A stretch of DNA of 59,904 bases, from the NCBI GenBank assembly GCA_024234995.1, contig JACKNF010000018.1, forward strand, positions 1-59,904, written 5' to 3'. Source of the DNA: Gammaproteobacteria bacterium. GTDB taxonomy: Bacteria; Pseudomonadota; Gammaproteobacteria; Competibacterales; Competibacteraceae. The translations under genes were made by a program, and so were the position numbers. Of this stretch, positions 48,681 through 56,635 are shown piece after piece. The notes below the pieces were generated by a model, which worked only from the letters and a program-made list of their open reading frames with translations, searched no databases and was not told where the DNA came from. How positions within the stretch are numbered: the stretch's first letter is position 1; every line of letters starts with the position of its first letter.

Positions 48681-49588
48681 TTACAAAACCGGCCGGGCTC
48701 CGGTGACAGGTTTGATCCATCGTTTGAATGCGTGTCCTTTTCCGTTGAACAGGTGGCAATGTTGCGTGGCCAGACCCAGCGTCAGGCGGTCGCCTATTTT
48801 GGCCAGGGTGCTGCTCTCCTGGCGCACGGCCACCGGATTTTCGATCCCCTGAATCCGGGTATAGAGGAATGACGACTCGCCCAGATGCTCAACATAAGCG
48901 ACCTCGACCGGGGTGGTATTGTCACTGCCGTCGCTGATCACGATATGTTCCGGGCGAATGCCCAGAGTCACGGTATCGCCGGGTTTCGCTGTTGTGGCAT
49001 CGACCGCTGCATCTATCATCGAGCCGTCCGGTAAGGTTACCGTAGCGCGGGCCGGTTCGATTCGAGCCAGCTGGCCGGGCAGGAAATTCATCTTGGGCGA
49101 GCCGATGAAGCCGGCGGCGAACTGATTGACCGGATGGTGGTACAGCTCCAAAGGCGGGCCAGCTTGGGCAATGCTGCCTTCTTCCCGCACCACGGGGCCC
49201 GCGTTTAACAGCACAATCTTGTCGGCCAGCGTCATGGCTTCCATTTGATCGTGGGTGACGTAGATCATGCTGGCGCCCAGCTCGCGGTGCAGCTTGGCAA
49301 TCTCGATCCGGGTTTGCACCCGCAGCGCTGCGTCCAGATTGGATAACGGCTCGTCGAACAGGAAAACGCCGGGCTGGCGCACGATAGCCCGGCCGATGGC
49401 AGTCCGCTGGCGCTGGCCGCCGGATAATTCTTTTGGCAGCCGCTCCAGCAGGTGCTCGATTTGCAAGAGGCTTGCTGCCCGGTGAACCCGGTTCTTGATC
49501 TCATTCCGGTCCCGTTTGGCCAGCTTGAGACCGAACGCCATGTTGTCGAACACCGTCATATGCGGGTACAGGGCGTAGGATTGAAACA
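48681..49588 (-). pseudogene. Sugar ABC transporter ATPase (MalK/UgpC type), N-terminus lost to IS insertion
   Basis: About 300 residues of a MalK-like ATPase. It starts in the middle of the Q-loop (VFQSYALYPHMTV) at the end of the insertion sequence. The signature LSGGQRQRTAIGRA, Walker B VFLFDEPLSNLDA, switch VTHD and the C-terminal TOBE-like regulatory domain (GIRPEHI) are present, but roughly 75 N-terminal residues with the Walker A loop are missing. A TTG inside the IS inverted repeat could start a frame, but the product would lack the nucleotide-binding P-loop. Its partner binding-protein gene is cut by the other end of the same element. Confidence 0.88.
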
Positions 49589-51050
49589 CCAGGGCTTTCA
49601 AGGTGAAGGGACCTAGCCTCGCTGGGCAAGCAAGCGGGCGACCGAGACATGAGGCCGCTGGGGGTCGTGGACCCGTTTAGGCGCGGTTTTTTTAGGACCC
49701 CGTCGACTCTTGCGATAGCGGCGCAGGTCGATCCGCGCGGCCTGTTGCTGGAGCCACTGGGCGAAGATCGCGCGCGGAACGGTTTGGAACACCGCCCAGT
49801 CTTGGGCATCGAGGACCACGTCCAGGCTCTCGGCGACGTTACCCAGTTCGATGGCCAGATAGTACCCCGAGACCTGCTCGGCGGCCTCCAATCCGTGCGC
49901 GGCGCGTAGCGCCGCCTTCACGACCCCCAACCCGTTGAAGGCCACCACCGCGCAGGCCAACGCGAACAACGCCGCCGGCGGATAGCTCAGGGTATCGACT
50001 TCGCAGCGCAGTTCTGTGGTCAGATGTAGAAAAGCTCGCTCCAGCGTCCAGCGCTGCCGATACATCTCGGCCAGGGCCCTGGCATCGGCCACCTCCACGG
50101 GCACCGTGCTGAACAGATACAGCGTGTCATCGCCGTTGCGGGTGGGGCGATCCAGCCGCACGCGGATGCGTCGCAACCGCAGCCCTGCCGTCGCGGTTGT
50201 CGGTCCCAGTCGAACCCATTGCTCGGCCACCGCCCCGGTGTCTACCCGGCCGGCCTCGCGCATCGCTTCCAAGGGCGTGAACCGCAGCCCCGCGTGCTCG
50301 CGGATCAGCGCCCGCGCGCCGCGCGCGGCCAGCCCACTCAGGAACCCGGCGGTGCAAAAGTTGCGATCTGCGATCCACAGCTCGCCCGCCCGCACCGCCG
50401 CCAACAACGGCCCCAACAACGCCCGCTCCTGCGTGTACGCGTCTTCGCAGGGATAGAGCGCGGTGATCAAGTCCAGTGCCGGATCAAACACCGCCAGCGC
50501 TTTGCCCGGCAGCGGCCCAGCCGTGCTGGCGCGGGTCTCCCGCAGCCGATGCTCGCGCCCCTCCAGACAGGTGCCATCCAGTACCTTGACCCGAACTCCT
50601 GCCAGCAAGGGTGATCGGGCCGCGCCCAGTTCCTCAATCAACGCCTCCGCCTGTTCGGCCGCATGGCCCACCAGCGCCGCCGAGGTGCTCGGCTCCAGGC
50701 CGTTGAGCTTGTTGTAGACCGAGGTGACCGACACTCCGATCTCGGCCACCGCCGCGCGGCAGGCCGCATGAACCGAGGGTTGTTGGCGCAGCACCACTTG
50801 GGTCATCAACTCAAAAACGCTGGAGAACAACAGACGTCGCGTGTACTGGGCCTCGGCCACCCGCTCGAACCATTCATTCACTTGTTCGGCATTCAAACAG
50901 CGCTCCAGGATCGCACGGACCATCACCGGCAAGGGCGCACGCTCGGCAAAACACCGCAGCACGGGGTTCAGTTCAATCATCATCCAACTCCGCTCCAGCA
51001 GAAAAACTCCTCACTCTTACCAGAGCACCCCTTCACCTTGAAAGCCCTGG
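49589..51050 (-). mobile_element. IS4-family insertion sequence, 1462 bp, intact
   Basis: Bounded by perfect 22-bp inverted repeats starting CCAGGGCTTTCAAGG (49589-49610 and 51029-51050), enclosing one transposase gene. The flanks (TTGAAACA on the left, TTATAGGA on the right) do not match, so there is no target-site duplication. One end lies in a MalK-type gene and the other in a MalE-type gene, which points to a deletion accompanying or following insertion. Confidence 0.92.
49613..50983 (-). CDS. IS4-family transposase
   Basis: A 456-residue DDE transposase. Catalytic residues fit the IS4 pattern: Asp in KVLDGTCLEG near residue 134, Asp in WIADRNF near 199, and Glu in the Y(2)R(3)E(6)K-type signature YRQRWTLERAFLHL near 312-325. 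The gene is full length, with no stops or frameshifts, and fills the insertion sequence. The region is GC-rich relative to the cassette region beyond. Confidence 0.93.
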   Translation of the reverse strand: MMIELNPVLRCFAERAPLPVMVRAILERCLNAEQVNEWFERVAEAQYTRRLLFSSVFELMTQVVLRQQPSVHAACRAAVAEIGVSVTSVYNKLNGLEPSTSAALVGHAAEQAEALIEELGAARSPLLAGVRVKVLDGTCLEGREHRLRETRASTAGPLPGKALAVFDPALDLITALYPCEDAYTQERALLGPLLAAVRAGELWIADRNFCTAGFLSGLAARGARALIREHAGLRFTPLEAMREAGRVDTGAVAEQWVRLGPTTATAGLRLRRIRVRLDRPTRNGDDTLYLFSTVPVEVADARALAEMYRQRWTLERAFLHLTTELRCEVDTLSYPPAALFALACAVVAFNGLGVVKAALRAAHGLEAAEQVSGYYLAIELGNVAESLDVVLDAQDWAVFQTVPRAIFAQWLQQQAARIDLRRYRKSRRGPKKTAPKRVHDPQRPHVSVARLLAQRG

Positions 51051-52081
51051 TTATAGGACCCGTGAATGGCCCGGCGTTTCTGCTCCTGGGCGCCAGTGAG
51101 ATACAGCACCAGACCGGCGGCAAGCTGGGGGTGTTTCGAGTATTTGGAAACAGCCAATTGCGAGCCGCCCAGCGTGGCGGCATGGCGTCCGTCCGCGCCG
51201 CCCTTGGGTAAGGCGCTCACTCCGGCCCGGTCTTTGATGGTGCTCTCGGAGCTTTGCGCGAGCGACCAGGCGTAGGGCCAATTGCGCATGAACACAGCGT
51301 TGCCGGACTGAAACACGCCGCGTGCTTCTTCTTCCGCGTAGTTCAACACCCCTTCGGGTGAGAGGGTATTGACCCAGCGTGCCGCCATGTCGAGGGCGGC
51401 TGCTGCTTGCGGATTATTGACGGTGATCGGGCCGCGCTCATCGACGATGACGCCGCCGTTGTAGCTGGCGATCCATTCCAGGGCGTTGCAGGTCAGACCC
51501 TCGTAGGCCCGGCCCTGCCAGACGAAGCCCCACATTTTATCGTTGCCGGCGGCGCGCTCGGCGTCTTGGATTCTTTGCGCGGTTGCCGTCAATTCCTGCC
51601 AGGTTTGCGGGGGCCGGGCGTTGTGCTTGGCCAATAGATCCTTGCGGTAGTAAAGCAAGCCAGCGTCGATGAACCAGGGCATGGCCACTAATTTGCCGTC
51701 GAAGGTGTTGTTTTGCACGAGGGCAGGGAAATGCTCCTGCTCGACGCCGTTGGCGTAGGGTTTGAGGTCGATGAGGTGGTTGCCGAGAATGCCGGGCCAG
51801 ATGACATCGATTTGGAATACGTCGACATCGGACACACCTGCCGCTAGCCATTGCTGATACAGGGCGAGGCGTGCTGTGGCCGAATTGGGTGTCGAAACGA
51901 TGGTGATTTGGTTGCCGGTCTGCTTTGCCCAGGCTTCCGCGCCGGTCTTGCAAAACTCCAATTCCTGCCCGACCGCACCACAGGAAATCGCTAGCGTTTC
52001 GGCATGGATCGCGCCGGTGCCGATCAACGTTGCACCAAATGCCAGGGAAACGAGAAGGCGAGTAGGTTTTTGATTTATCAT
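51051..52081 (-). pseudogene. Sugar ABC transporter solute-binding protein (MalE/ThuE type), C-terminus lost to IS insertion
   Basis: About 343 native residues of a carbohydrate-binding protein: signal peptide (LLVSLAFGATLIGTGAIHA), SCGAVGQELEFCKTGAEAWAKQTG, WPGILGNHLIDLKPY, and the GGSQLAVSKYSKHP block. The sequence stops at HGSYN, where members usually continue for some 70 residues; the frame then reads ten codons through the insertion sequence to a stop at 51017. The missing end holds part of the second lobe, so binding is probably lost. A GAGGAAC-type ribosome binding site precedes ATG 52081. Permease genes that normally follow are absent. Confidence 0.88.
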
Positions 52082-52671
52082 GGTTGTTCCTCGCTGTGGT
52101 TTATCAATCACGCCGCCGGGGTTTGTGCGGACTGAATGTGCAGTTTCTCCTCGCTTCGCTAGGTGTGTAATTAGAGGATGGCCGTTACTCTATCAGTCTT
52201 TTGATTTCGGTTTGAATTTCAACCTTCGGAACGCTCTTTCTCATAAACGATTTCCACCAAGCGGCAAGACGGAAGCATTTTAGATTGTGATGTAACATTG
52301 CTGGATTGGTTGATGCAAGCGCCACAGTCGATATATGACATAAACACTTTGTCAAAGCTCCGAAAATAGTGACAATTTGTTAACTTAAATCTATGCTTGT
52401 TACAGATGGTTGATAAACAATACCGCTGCTAGTGTCAATGGGGATACTTTTCAACTATCCTATTCTGCCAAGTCTGTTTCATTCCACAACGTCAGGTGAG
52501 CTCGGTGAGGACGGCGAACCGGTTGAGATGCTCAAGGGGTATAGAATTATGTTGAATGATATGCGTCTGATAAATGCTATTATTATCAATATGATATTAT
52601 CAACTACGATAAAGTATGGTAGATAGGCGAAAATCGTATAATCACTTGTTGCCGCGGACGCTTCGCGCCCG
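52082..52671. other. AT-rich non-coding region between the transporter remnant and the cassette cluster
   Basis: A 590-base stretch, notably AT-rich from 52300 to 52640. On the minus strand TTGACA at about 52353-52348 may belong to the old transporter promoter. A 64-codon plus-strand frame (52432-52626) with many Ile and Met codons is open, but it resembles nothing known and has no ribosome binding site. A perfect 10-bp stem GTTGCCGCGG/CCGCGGCAAC (52648-52657 and 52669-52678) closes the region and abuts the first attC-like site. Confidence 0.4.
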
Positions 52672-52806
52672 CGGCAACGGGGCGGCGGATCGGCATCCAC
52701 TGATTGCGCGGCGCGAAGCGCCGCACAACCAGCGGATCAACCGGACATCGCCCGTCCAAAACTACGTTTTGTCCGGGCTCGCCGGTTATCCGCCGCCCCG
52801 TTAGAT
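52672..52806 (+). other. attC-like integron recombination site A
   Basis: A perfect 15-bp inverted repeat AACGGGGCGGCGGAT/ATCCGCCGCCCCGTT (52676-52690 and 52788-52802) encloses further nested palindromes (GCGGCGC/GCGCCGC near 52710; CAAAAC/GTTTTG near 52760). The right end GTTAGAT fits the GTTRRRY core; the left end has AAC but not the full RYYYAAC. The 135-base length matches the other sites here. Confidence 0.6.
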
Positions 52807-52820
52807 TTCATAGGTATTTC

Positions 52821-53942
52821 ATGACCCAATCACATAAACATCATTATGTACCGGAATGGTATCAAAGAAGATTTATGCTTGATGGTCAAAAATCCTATTT
52901 TCGCCTTGACCTGTCACCAGAGACGATTAGAACTCCAGCTGGAAAAATAATCAAAAAAGGAGAAGTACTATCAAAAGGGCCTAATAAGTTCTTTTATGAA
53001 ACGGACCTATATACTACAAAATATTTCAATATCGAAAATGATGACATAGAGAAATATCTGTTCGGAAAAATTGATACAGATGGTTCCGCTGCTATAGAGG
53101 CTATGGCATCTGAAGATTGGATGCGTCAAATTCACCCGCATATCGTCAACTATTATGAGTATCTGGATGCTCAACGACTCAGAACTCCAAAAGGTTTGTA
53201 TTGGCTAACTAAAATCTTAAGCCCAACTAGCTATAACGATCTTCTCTTGGGTATGCAGCAAGTCAGGCGTATGCATTGTACGATGTGGGCTGAAGCTTCA
53301 ATGGAAATCATAAGTGCTAATGAATCCAGCACTAAATTTATAGTTAGCGACAATCCAGTAACTCTTTACAACTCAGTTTTCTACCCAGGAAATAAACAGT
53401 GCGCTTTTCCATATAATCCTGGAATAGAATTGAAAGGCACAAGAACAATATTCGCTTTAGATCTTAATCATTGTGCGGTGCTAACTAACTTAGAGTATGC
53501 CCAAAACCCAGGAAAATTAAAGGCGAGCAAATCTAGAACAAATCCTAGATATTATGACGATACGCTCATAAAATATGATGACATAATCCGAGAGCGTGAA
53601 ATTAAAGAAGACCAAGTTCTAGCCATTAATTACATTTTAAAAATGCGGGCGGATAGATACATTGCCGCCGCTGATGAAGACTGGCTATATCCAGAAAGAG
53701 ACTTGAAGAAGAAAGACTGGGGCTCATTTGATAAGGTGTTTGTATCGAAAAGTACAAAATTGTATGGCCGAAACGGTCAAATATTTATCGGCGGTAAAGA
53801 CGGTCGACTGATAGCGACCCAAGATGATTTTGGTAGAAAGCCTAAGTCGAAAGAAGAATGGGAAGAAAAGGAAAGGCAAGCGCAAGCAATGCATAAGCAT
53901 GTAATGCGTCTCCTTCAAAAAGAGAAGGAATCTAACAATTAG
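52821..53942 (+). CDS. DUF4238 family protein (cassette-like gene)
   Basis: A 373-residue protein starting MTQSHKHHYVPEWYQRRF, the hallmark of DUF4238, a family found in integron cassettes and defence or mobile regions; its activity is not established. The gene starts 14 bases after attC-like site A and its stop lies inside attC site B, the normal cassette layout. It is rich in Lys, Ile and Asn and clearly more AT-rich than the chromosomal genes around it, a sign of transfer. ATG at 52821 gives the family N-terminus; longer starts run back into the attC. Confidence 0.85.
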   Translation: MTQSHKHHYVPEWYQRRFMLDGQKSYFRLDLSPETIRTPAGKIIKKGEVLSKGPNKFFYETDLYTTKYFNIENDDIEKYLFGKIDTDGSAAIEAMASEDWMRQIHPHIVNYYEYLDAQRLRTPKGLYWLTKILSPTSYNDLLLGMQQVRRMHCTMWAEASMEIISANESSTKFIVSDNPVTLYNSVFYPGNKQCAFPYNPGIELKGTRTIFALDLNHCAVLTNLEYAQNPGKLKASKSRTNPRYYDDTLIKYDDIIREREIKEDQVLAINYILKMRADRYIAAADEDWLYPERDLKKKDWGSFDKVFVSKSTKLYGRNGQIFIGGKDGRLIATQDDFGRKPKSKEEWEEKERQAQAMHKHVMRLLQKEKESNN

Positions 53943-54000
53943 CTCCACCGGACAAAAGACTCGCTACGCTCGCATTTTTCCGGTGAGCTAGGCGTTAGGC
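53930..54000 (+). other. attC site B
   Basis: Left core ATCTAAC (53930-53936) fits RYYYAAC and right core GTTAGGC (53994-54000) fits GTTRRRY. Between them TTAGCTCCACCGG pairs with CCGGTGAGCTAG. At 71 bases it is the shortest site here. It overlaps the end of the DUF4238 gene. Confidence 0.85.
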
Positions 54001-54018
54001 ATTAGAAAAAGAGGCTCC

Positions 54019-54414
54019 ATGGAAGAAATGCATCCCGTCGAAGCCGTCATAGCCGCTGCAGATGACGCAATAAACCGCGAAGATATCGATGCGGTTATGG
54101 AGTGCTATGCAGAGCATGCGGTACTCGTTGTCCGGCCAGGCATGCACGCTGTTGGCAAGGGGCAGATTCGTCAGGCGTTAATAGCGATTGCTGAGCACTT
54201 CGCACATACACTCATGGTTGAACAATTGACCATGGAAGTACTCGACTCTGGCAATACGGCATTGGTGGTGGCGTTAACACGTATTTCTGCGAAAGGGATG
54301 GAGCCGGTTGATCGAAAGGCAATTTACGTGTTTGAGCGCGGCTCGAATGGCCGTTGGCTTTGCACAATTGATAACTCCTACGGCCATGAGCTGTTGGAGG
54401 GCGTTCATGCCTAA
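54019..54414 (+). CDS. NTF2-like / SnoaL-type protein (cassette gene)
   Basis: A 131-residue protein with the cone-shaped NTF2/SnoaL fold pattern: a helical start (VIAAADDAINREDIDAVMECYAEHAVLVVRPG), then beta-strands (LMVEQLTMEVLDSGNTALVVALT, AIYVFERGSNGRWLCTIDNSYG). Members are small ketosteroid-isomerase-like enzymes or ligand binders; no function can be assigned. GAGG lies five bases before the ATG. The gene starts 18 bases after attC B and its stop codon is part of the left core of attC C. Confidence 0.8.
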   Translation: MEEMHPVEAVIAAADDAINREDIDAVMECYAEHAVLVVRPGMHAVGKGQIRQALIAIAEHFAHTLMVEQLTMEVLDSGNTALVVALTRISAKGMEPVDRKAIYVFERGSNGRWLCTIDNSYGHELLEGVHA

Positions 54415-54543
54415 CAAGGCGGTCAAGCCGTTCGCCTGCGGCTCACTCGGACGTCCAGCACTCCGCGGCTGCTCGGGCATGGCGCTGCCATTATTGCCTG
54501 ATCAATCGCTCCGGGCTGAGCGCCGCTTACCTAGGCGTTAGCT
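54409..54543 (+). other. attC site C
   Basis: Left core GCCTAAC (54409-54415) and right core GTTAGCT (54537-54543; one base off GTTRRRY). The body AAGGCGGTCAAGCCG ... CGCCGCTTACCTAGG carries the inverted halves. Bases 54471-54530 are identical to 55241-55300 in site D. Confidence 0.85.
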
Positions 54544-54545
54544 TT

Positions 54546-54944
54546 CTACAAGAGCGAGATCGGGAGGTGTTTCGAATAGTGCTGAAAATCTTTGTCGGTT
54601 GTATAAATGCGAAAGTTTGCCCGAATGGATACAGCGCATATTAAGAAATCGGTGTGCGATCCTTGAACGCCTTTCGAGCGGCAAAAGTTCGAATACTCGG
54701 CAGCCGATTCGTAGTCACCATCAGTTATTGCTTCGTTAGGGAAATATTGGATCTTTTGGCGAAGCCGTTCGAAGCTGTTTTTGTCGGTATAGCCAGAAAG
54801 TAGCTCTTGCCGAATCGGGCCGATAATTCGTACTTGGTTTTCGTCAATGAGCTGAGAGAGTTGTTCGGCAACGGCAACTTCTTTAGGAGCGTTGCCTCGT
54901 AGGGCCAAAGACCAAACGCACGTGTCTACGAGTACGCCACTCAT
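54546..54944 (-). CDS. vapC: PIN-domain toxin (VapC family)
   Basis: A 132-residue PIN-domain ribonuclease toxin: first acidic residue in LVDTCVW (residues 5-11), the Glu in GPIRQELLSG, and the later Asp pair in SHTDFLICAV and YTTDKDF. It would cleave RNA in the cytoplasm unless bound by its antitoxin. Its ATG overlaps the antitoxin stop as ATGA. The pair runs against the orientation of the attC sites, as toxin-antitoxin cassettes with their own promoter often do. Confidence 0.9.
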   Translation of the reverse strand: MSGVLVDTCVWSLALRGNAPKEVAVAEQLSQLIDENQVRIIGPIRQELLSGYTDKNSFERLRQKIQYFPNEAITDGDYESAAEYSNFCRSKGVQGSHTDFLICAVSIRANFRIYTTDKDFQHYSKHLPISLL

Positions 54945-55135
54945 TTGCGCCCTTGTTTGTAGTCGTAATCCGAGTCATGGGGTAATTTGCCAAAAAGGGT
55001 GGCGATTTCGCGCTGTTTTCGCCGCTGCACAAACTCCTTAAGCGCTTGATTAACTGTTTCTTTTTTTGTTTTTAAGCCACTGATATGCAATGCTTCATCG
55101 AGCAAATCGGGATCAATTGAGAGGTTCGTTGCCAT
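54941..55135 (-). CDS. vapB: VapB-type antitoxin
   Basis: A 64-residue antitoxin: an N-terminal DNA-binding segment (MATNLSIDPDLLDEALHISG), the KKETVNQALKEFVQRRKQRE helix typical of the VapB group that pairs with PIN toxins, and a short acidic tail for toxin binding. I start at the ATG at 55135; the longer open frame upstream runs through attC D. VapB proteins usually repress their own promoter, which would lie in 55136-55180. Confidence 0.88.
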   Translation of the reverse strand: MATNLSIDPDLLDEALHISGLKTKKETVNQALKEFVQRRKQREIATLFGKLPHDSDYDYKQGRK

Positions 55136-55180
55136 TGTGCCACTCCGGGTTACACAAGAATACACACATAGTAGCACACA

Positions 55181-55313
55181 AGCTAACAAGGCGTTCAAGC
55201 CGCTCGCTATGCTCGTTCGGACGCCCAGCACTCCGCGCTTGCTCGGGCATGGCGCTGCCATTATTGCCTGATCAATCGCTCCGGGCTGAGCGCCGCTTAC
55301 CACGACGTTCGGC
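55181..55313 (+). other. attC site D
   Basis: Left core AGCTAAC (55181-55187) and right core GTTCGGC (55307-55313), each one base off consensus. The body is nearly the same as attC C, including 60 identical bases (55241-55300). The hydrolase gene starts eight bases after it. Confidence 0.8.
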
Positions 55314-55320
55314 ACAATAA

Positions 55321-56193
55321 ATGTTTTTTCGAAAGATTCTAGCGGGATTCTTGCTTGTGTCAGCGCTGGTCTGTGCTGGAGTGCTTGTCCTGGGCAGTGC
55401 CTTGGCAAATCCCCAGCAGTGTCCGATCGTGGCACCTCCTACCGGCCTTGCGCTGGAGTCGATTCAAATACCCGCCAAAAATGGGTACTCCATTGCGGGT
55501 TGGTTTATTCAGGGCCAGAACAGCAAACCGGGTGTTTTGCTTCTGCATAGTGTTCGATCCAATCGTTTGGAAATGATCGGCCGCGCCGAATTCTTGAACA
55601 AAGCAGGCTATTCGGTGCTGCTCATTGATATGCAAGCACATGGTGAAACACCAGGAGAGCACATTACTTTCGGCTATCGGGAATCTTTTGATGCTCATAC
55701 CGCACTGAATTATCTTAAAAGCCGCATACCGGGCCAAAAGGTTGGCGTCATAGGCGTGTCATTGGGCGGTGCCGCAGCTTTGCTAGGCGAAACTCCCATC
55801 GATGCAGATGCGGTGGTTTTGGAGGCCGTTTACAGTTCCATCGAGAACGCAATAAAAAACCGGTTGGCGATCCATCTCGGTGAATTCGGGCGAATCGTTT
55901 CGCCTCTGCTGGAGTGGCAGATTGAACCCCGCCTGGGTGTTGCGCCAGACTCTTTGTCACCCATTGCTGCAATAATCAATCTGAAATCCCCGGTTCTGAT
56001 CATTGCGGGGGAGAACGATCAACATACGCTGAGTGATGAATCGAAGGGTTTATTCCGAGCGGCTTCAGAGCCGAAAGAGTTGTGGCTGATTGAAGGGGCT
56101 CACCATCAGAATTTTCATCGCTACGCCCCAACGGCCTATGAGCATCGCATCCTCGCTTTTTTTGGCAAGCATCTCGGCGGCGGCGGTGCCTAA
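55321..56193 (+). CDS. Alpha/beta hydrolase with N-terminal membrane anchor or signal (cassette gene)
   Basis: A 290-residue alpha/beta hydrolase. Residues 5-30 are hydrophobic (ILAGFLLVSALVCAGVLVLG), so it is exported or anchored. The nucleophile is Ser in GVSLGG near 143; the acid is likely Asp in GENDQHT near 230 and the base His in EGAHHQNF near 258. The short LLHSVRSNR oxyanion-loop region and the size resemble the YsgA/FrsA-like esterases or peptidases; the substrate is unknown. Its stop TAA is inside the left core of attC E. No ribosome binding site fits between attC D and the ATG. Confidence 0.85.
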   Translation: MFFRKILAGFLLVSALVCAGVLVLGSALANPQQCPIVAPPTGLALESIQIPAKNGYSIAGWFIQGQNSKPGVLLLHSVRSNRLEMIGRAEFLNKAGYSVLLIDMQAHGETPGEHITFGYRESFDAHTALNYLKSRIPGQKVGVIGVSLGGAAALLGETPIDADAVVLEAVYSSIENAIKNRLAIHLGEFGRIVSPLLEWQIEPRLGVAPDSLSPIAAIINLKSPVLIIAGENDQHTLSDESKGLFRAASEPKELWLIEGAHHQNFHRYAPTAYEHRILAFFGKHLGGGGA

Positions 56194-56319
56194 CAATGCG
56201 CTCAAGCCGTTCGCTTACACTCACTCGGACGTCTGGTACTCCGCGGTATTTGCGAATGGCTTCGCCATGGTTTCGCAAATGCCGCTTCGCACCAGCCGCT
56301 ACTTAGCTTGGTGTTAGCT
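56188..56319 (+). other. attC site E
   Basis: Left core GCCTAAC (56188-56194) and right core GTTAGCT (56313-56319). It shares the CAAGCCGTTCGC and ACTCGGACGT blocks with sites C and D but has a different central part (TTTGCGAATGGC and its inverted copy). Confidence 0.83.
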
Positions 56320-56385
56320 GCAAATGGGCACGATCGACGTTTTAGCGCTATAGCGTTAAATTGATACTCGGCGGTGCTGTTCAGT

Positions 56386-56616
56386 GAGAGAAATACAACA
56401 AATATTAACGATTTATTTGAGATGGATATTCATCACGCCTTGCGAGTGAAAGCGGCAAATATCCACTAATCCATCTCTGAGGTGGTGAATGAGGCGGTAA
56501 GGCTCGCCCTTCGCGAAGATGCGGAAGGTTTGGGTGCATTTGAAGAGCGCGCCGAAGAAGCAACATTGAGCTACGAAGCCCTGCTGAAAGATCTCAAATC
56601 GCATGGCAAGTTATGA
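56386..56616 (+). pseudogene. Dead RHH-type antitoxin (in-frame stop, start lost)
   Basis: One frame reads from upstream into MDIHHALRVKAA at 56422 and onward, interrupted by TAA at 56467, then SISEVVNEAVRLALRED and SYEALLKDLKSHGKL to TGA at 56614. This is the pattern of short ribbon-helix-helix antitoxins that pair with RelE/ParE toxins. No intact start is present upstream of 56422. The following toxin survives only as a stub. No attC separates it from the GIY-YIG gene. Confidence 0.7.
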
Positions 56617-56635
56617 ACTCGTATCACATGGCTAG
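56603..56635 (+). pseudogene. RelE-type toxin stub (first codons only)
   Basis: ATG at 56603 overlaps the end of the antitoxin remnant and reads MASYELVSHG before TAG. RelE-like toxins coupled to this antitoxin type commonly begin MASYEL, so this is probably the toxin gene's first seven or so codons, joined by deletion to the sequence of the GIY-YIG gene. Confidence 0.5.

Noticed and set aside
49589..49601. A TTG start that would make the MalK-type frame look complete
   Set aside because: The start lies inside the insertion sequence's inverted repeat and the product would lack the Walker A loop; the gene is a truncation.
55136..55435. A 100-residue N-terminal extension of the VapB antitoxin
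   Set aside because: It would be translated across attC site D; the 64-residue product from the ATG at 55135 is the usual antitoxin size.
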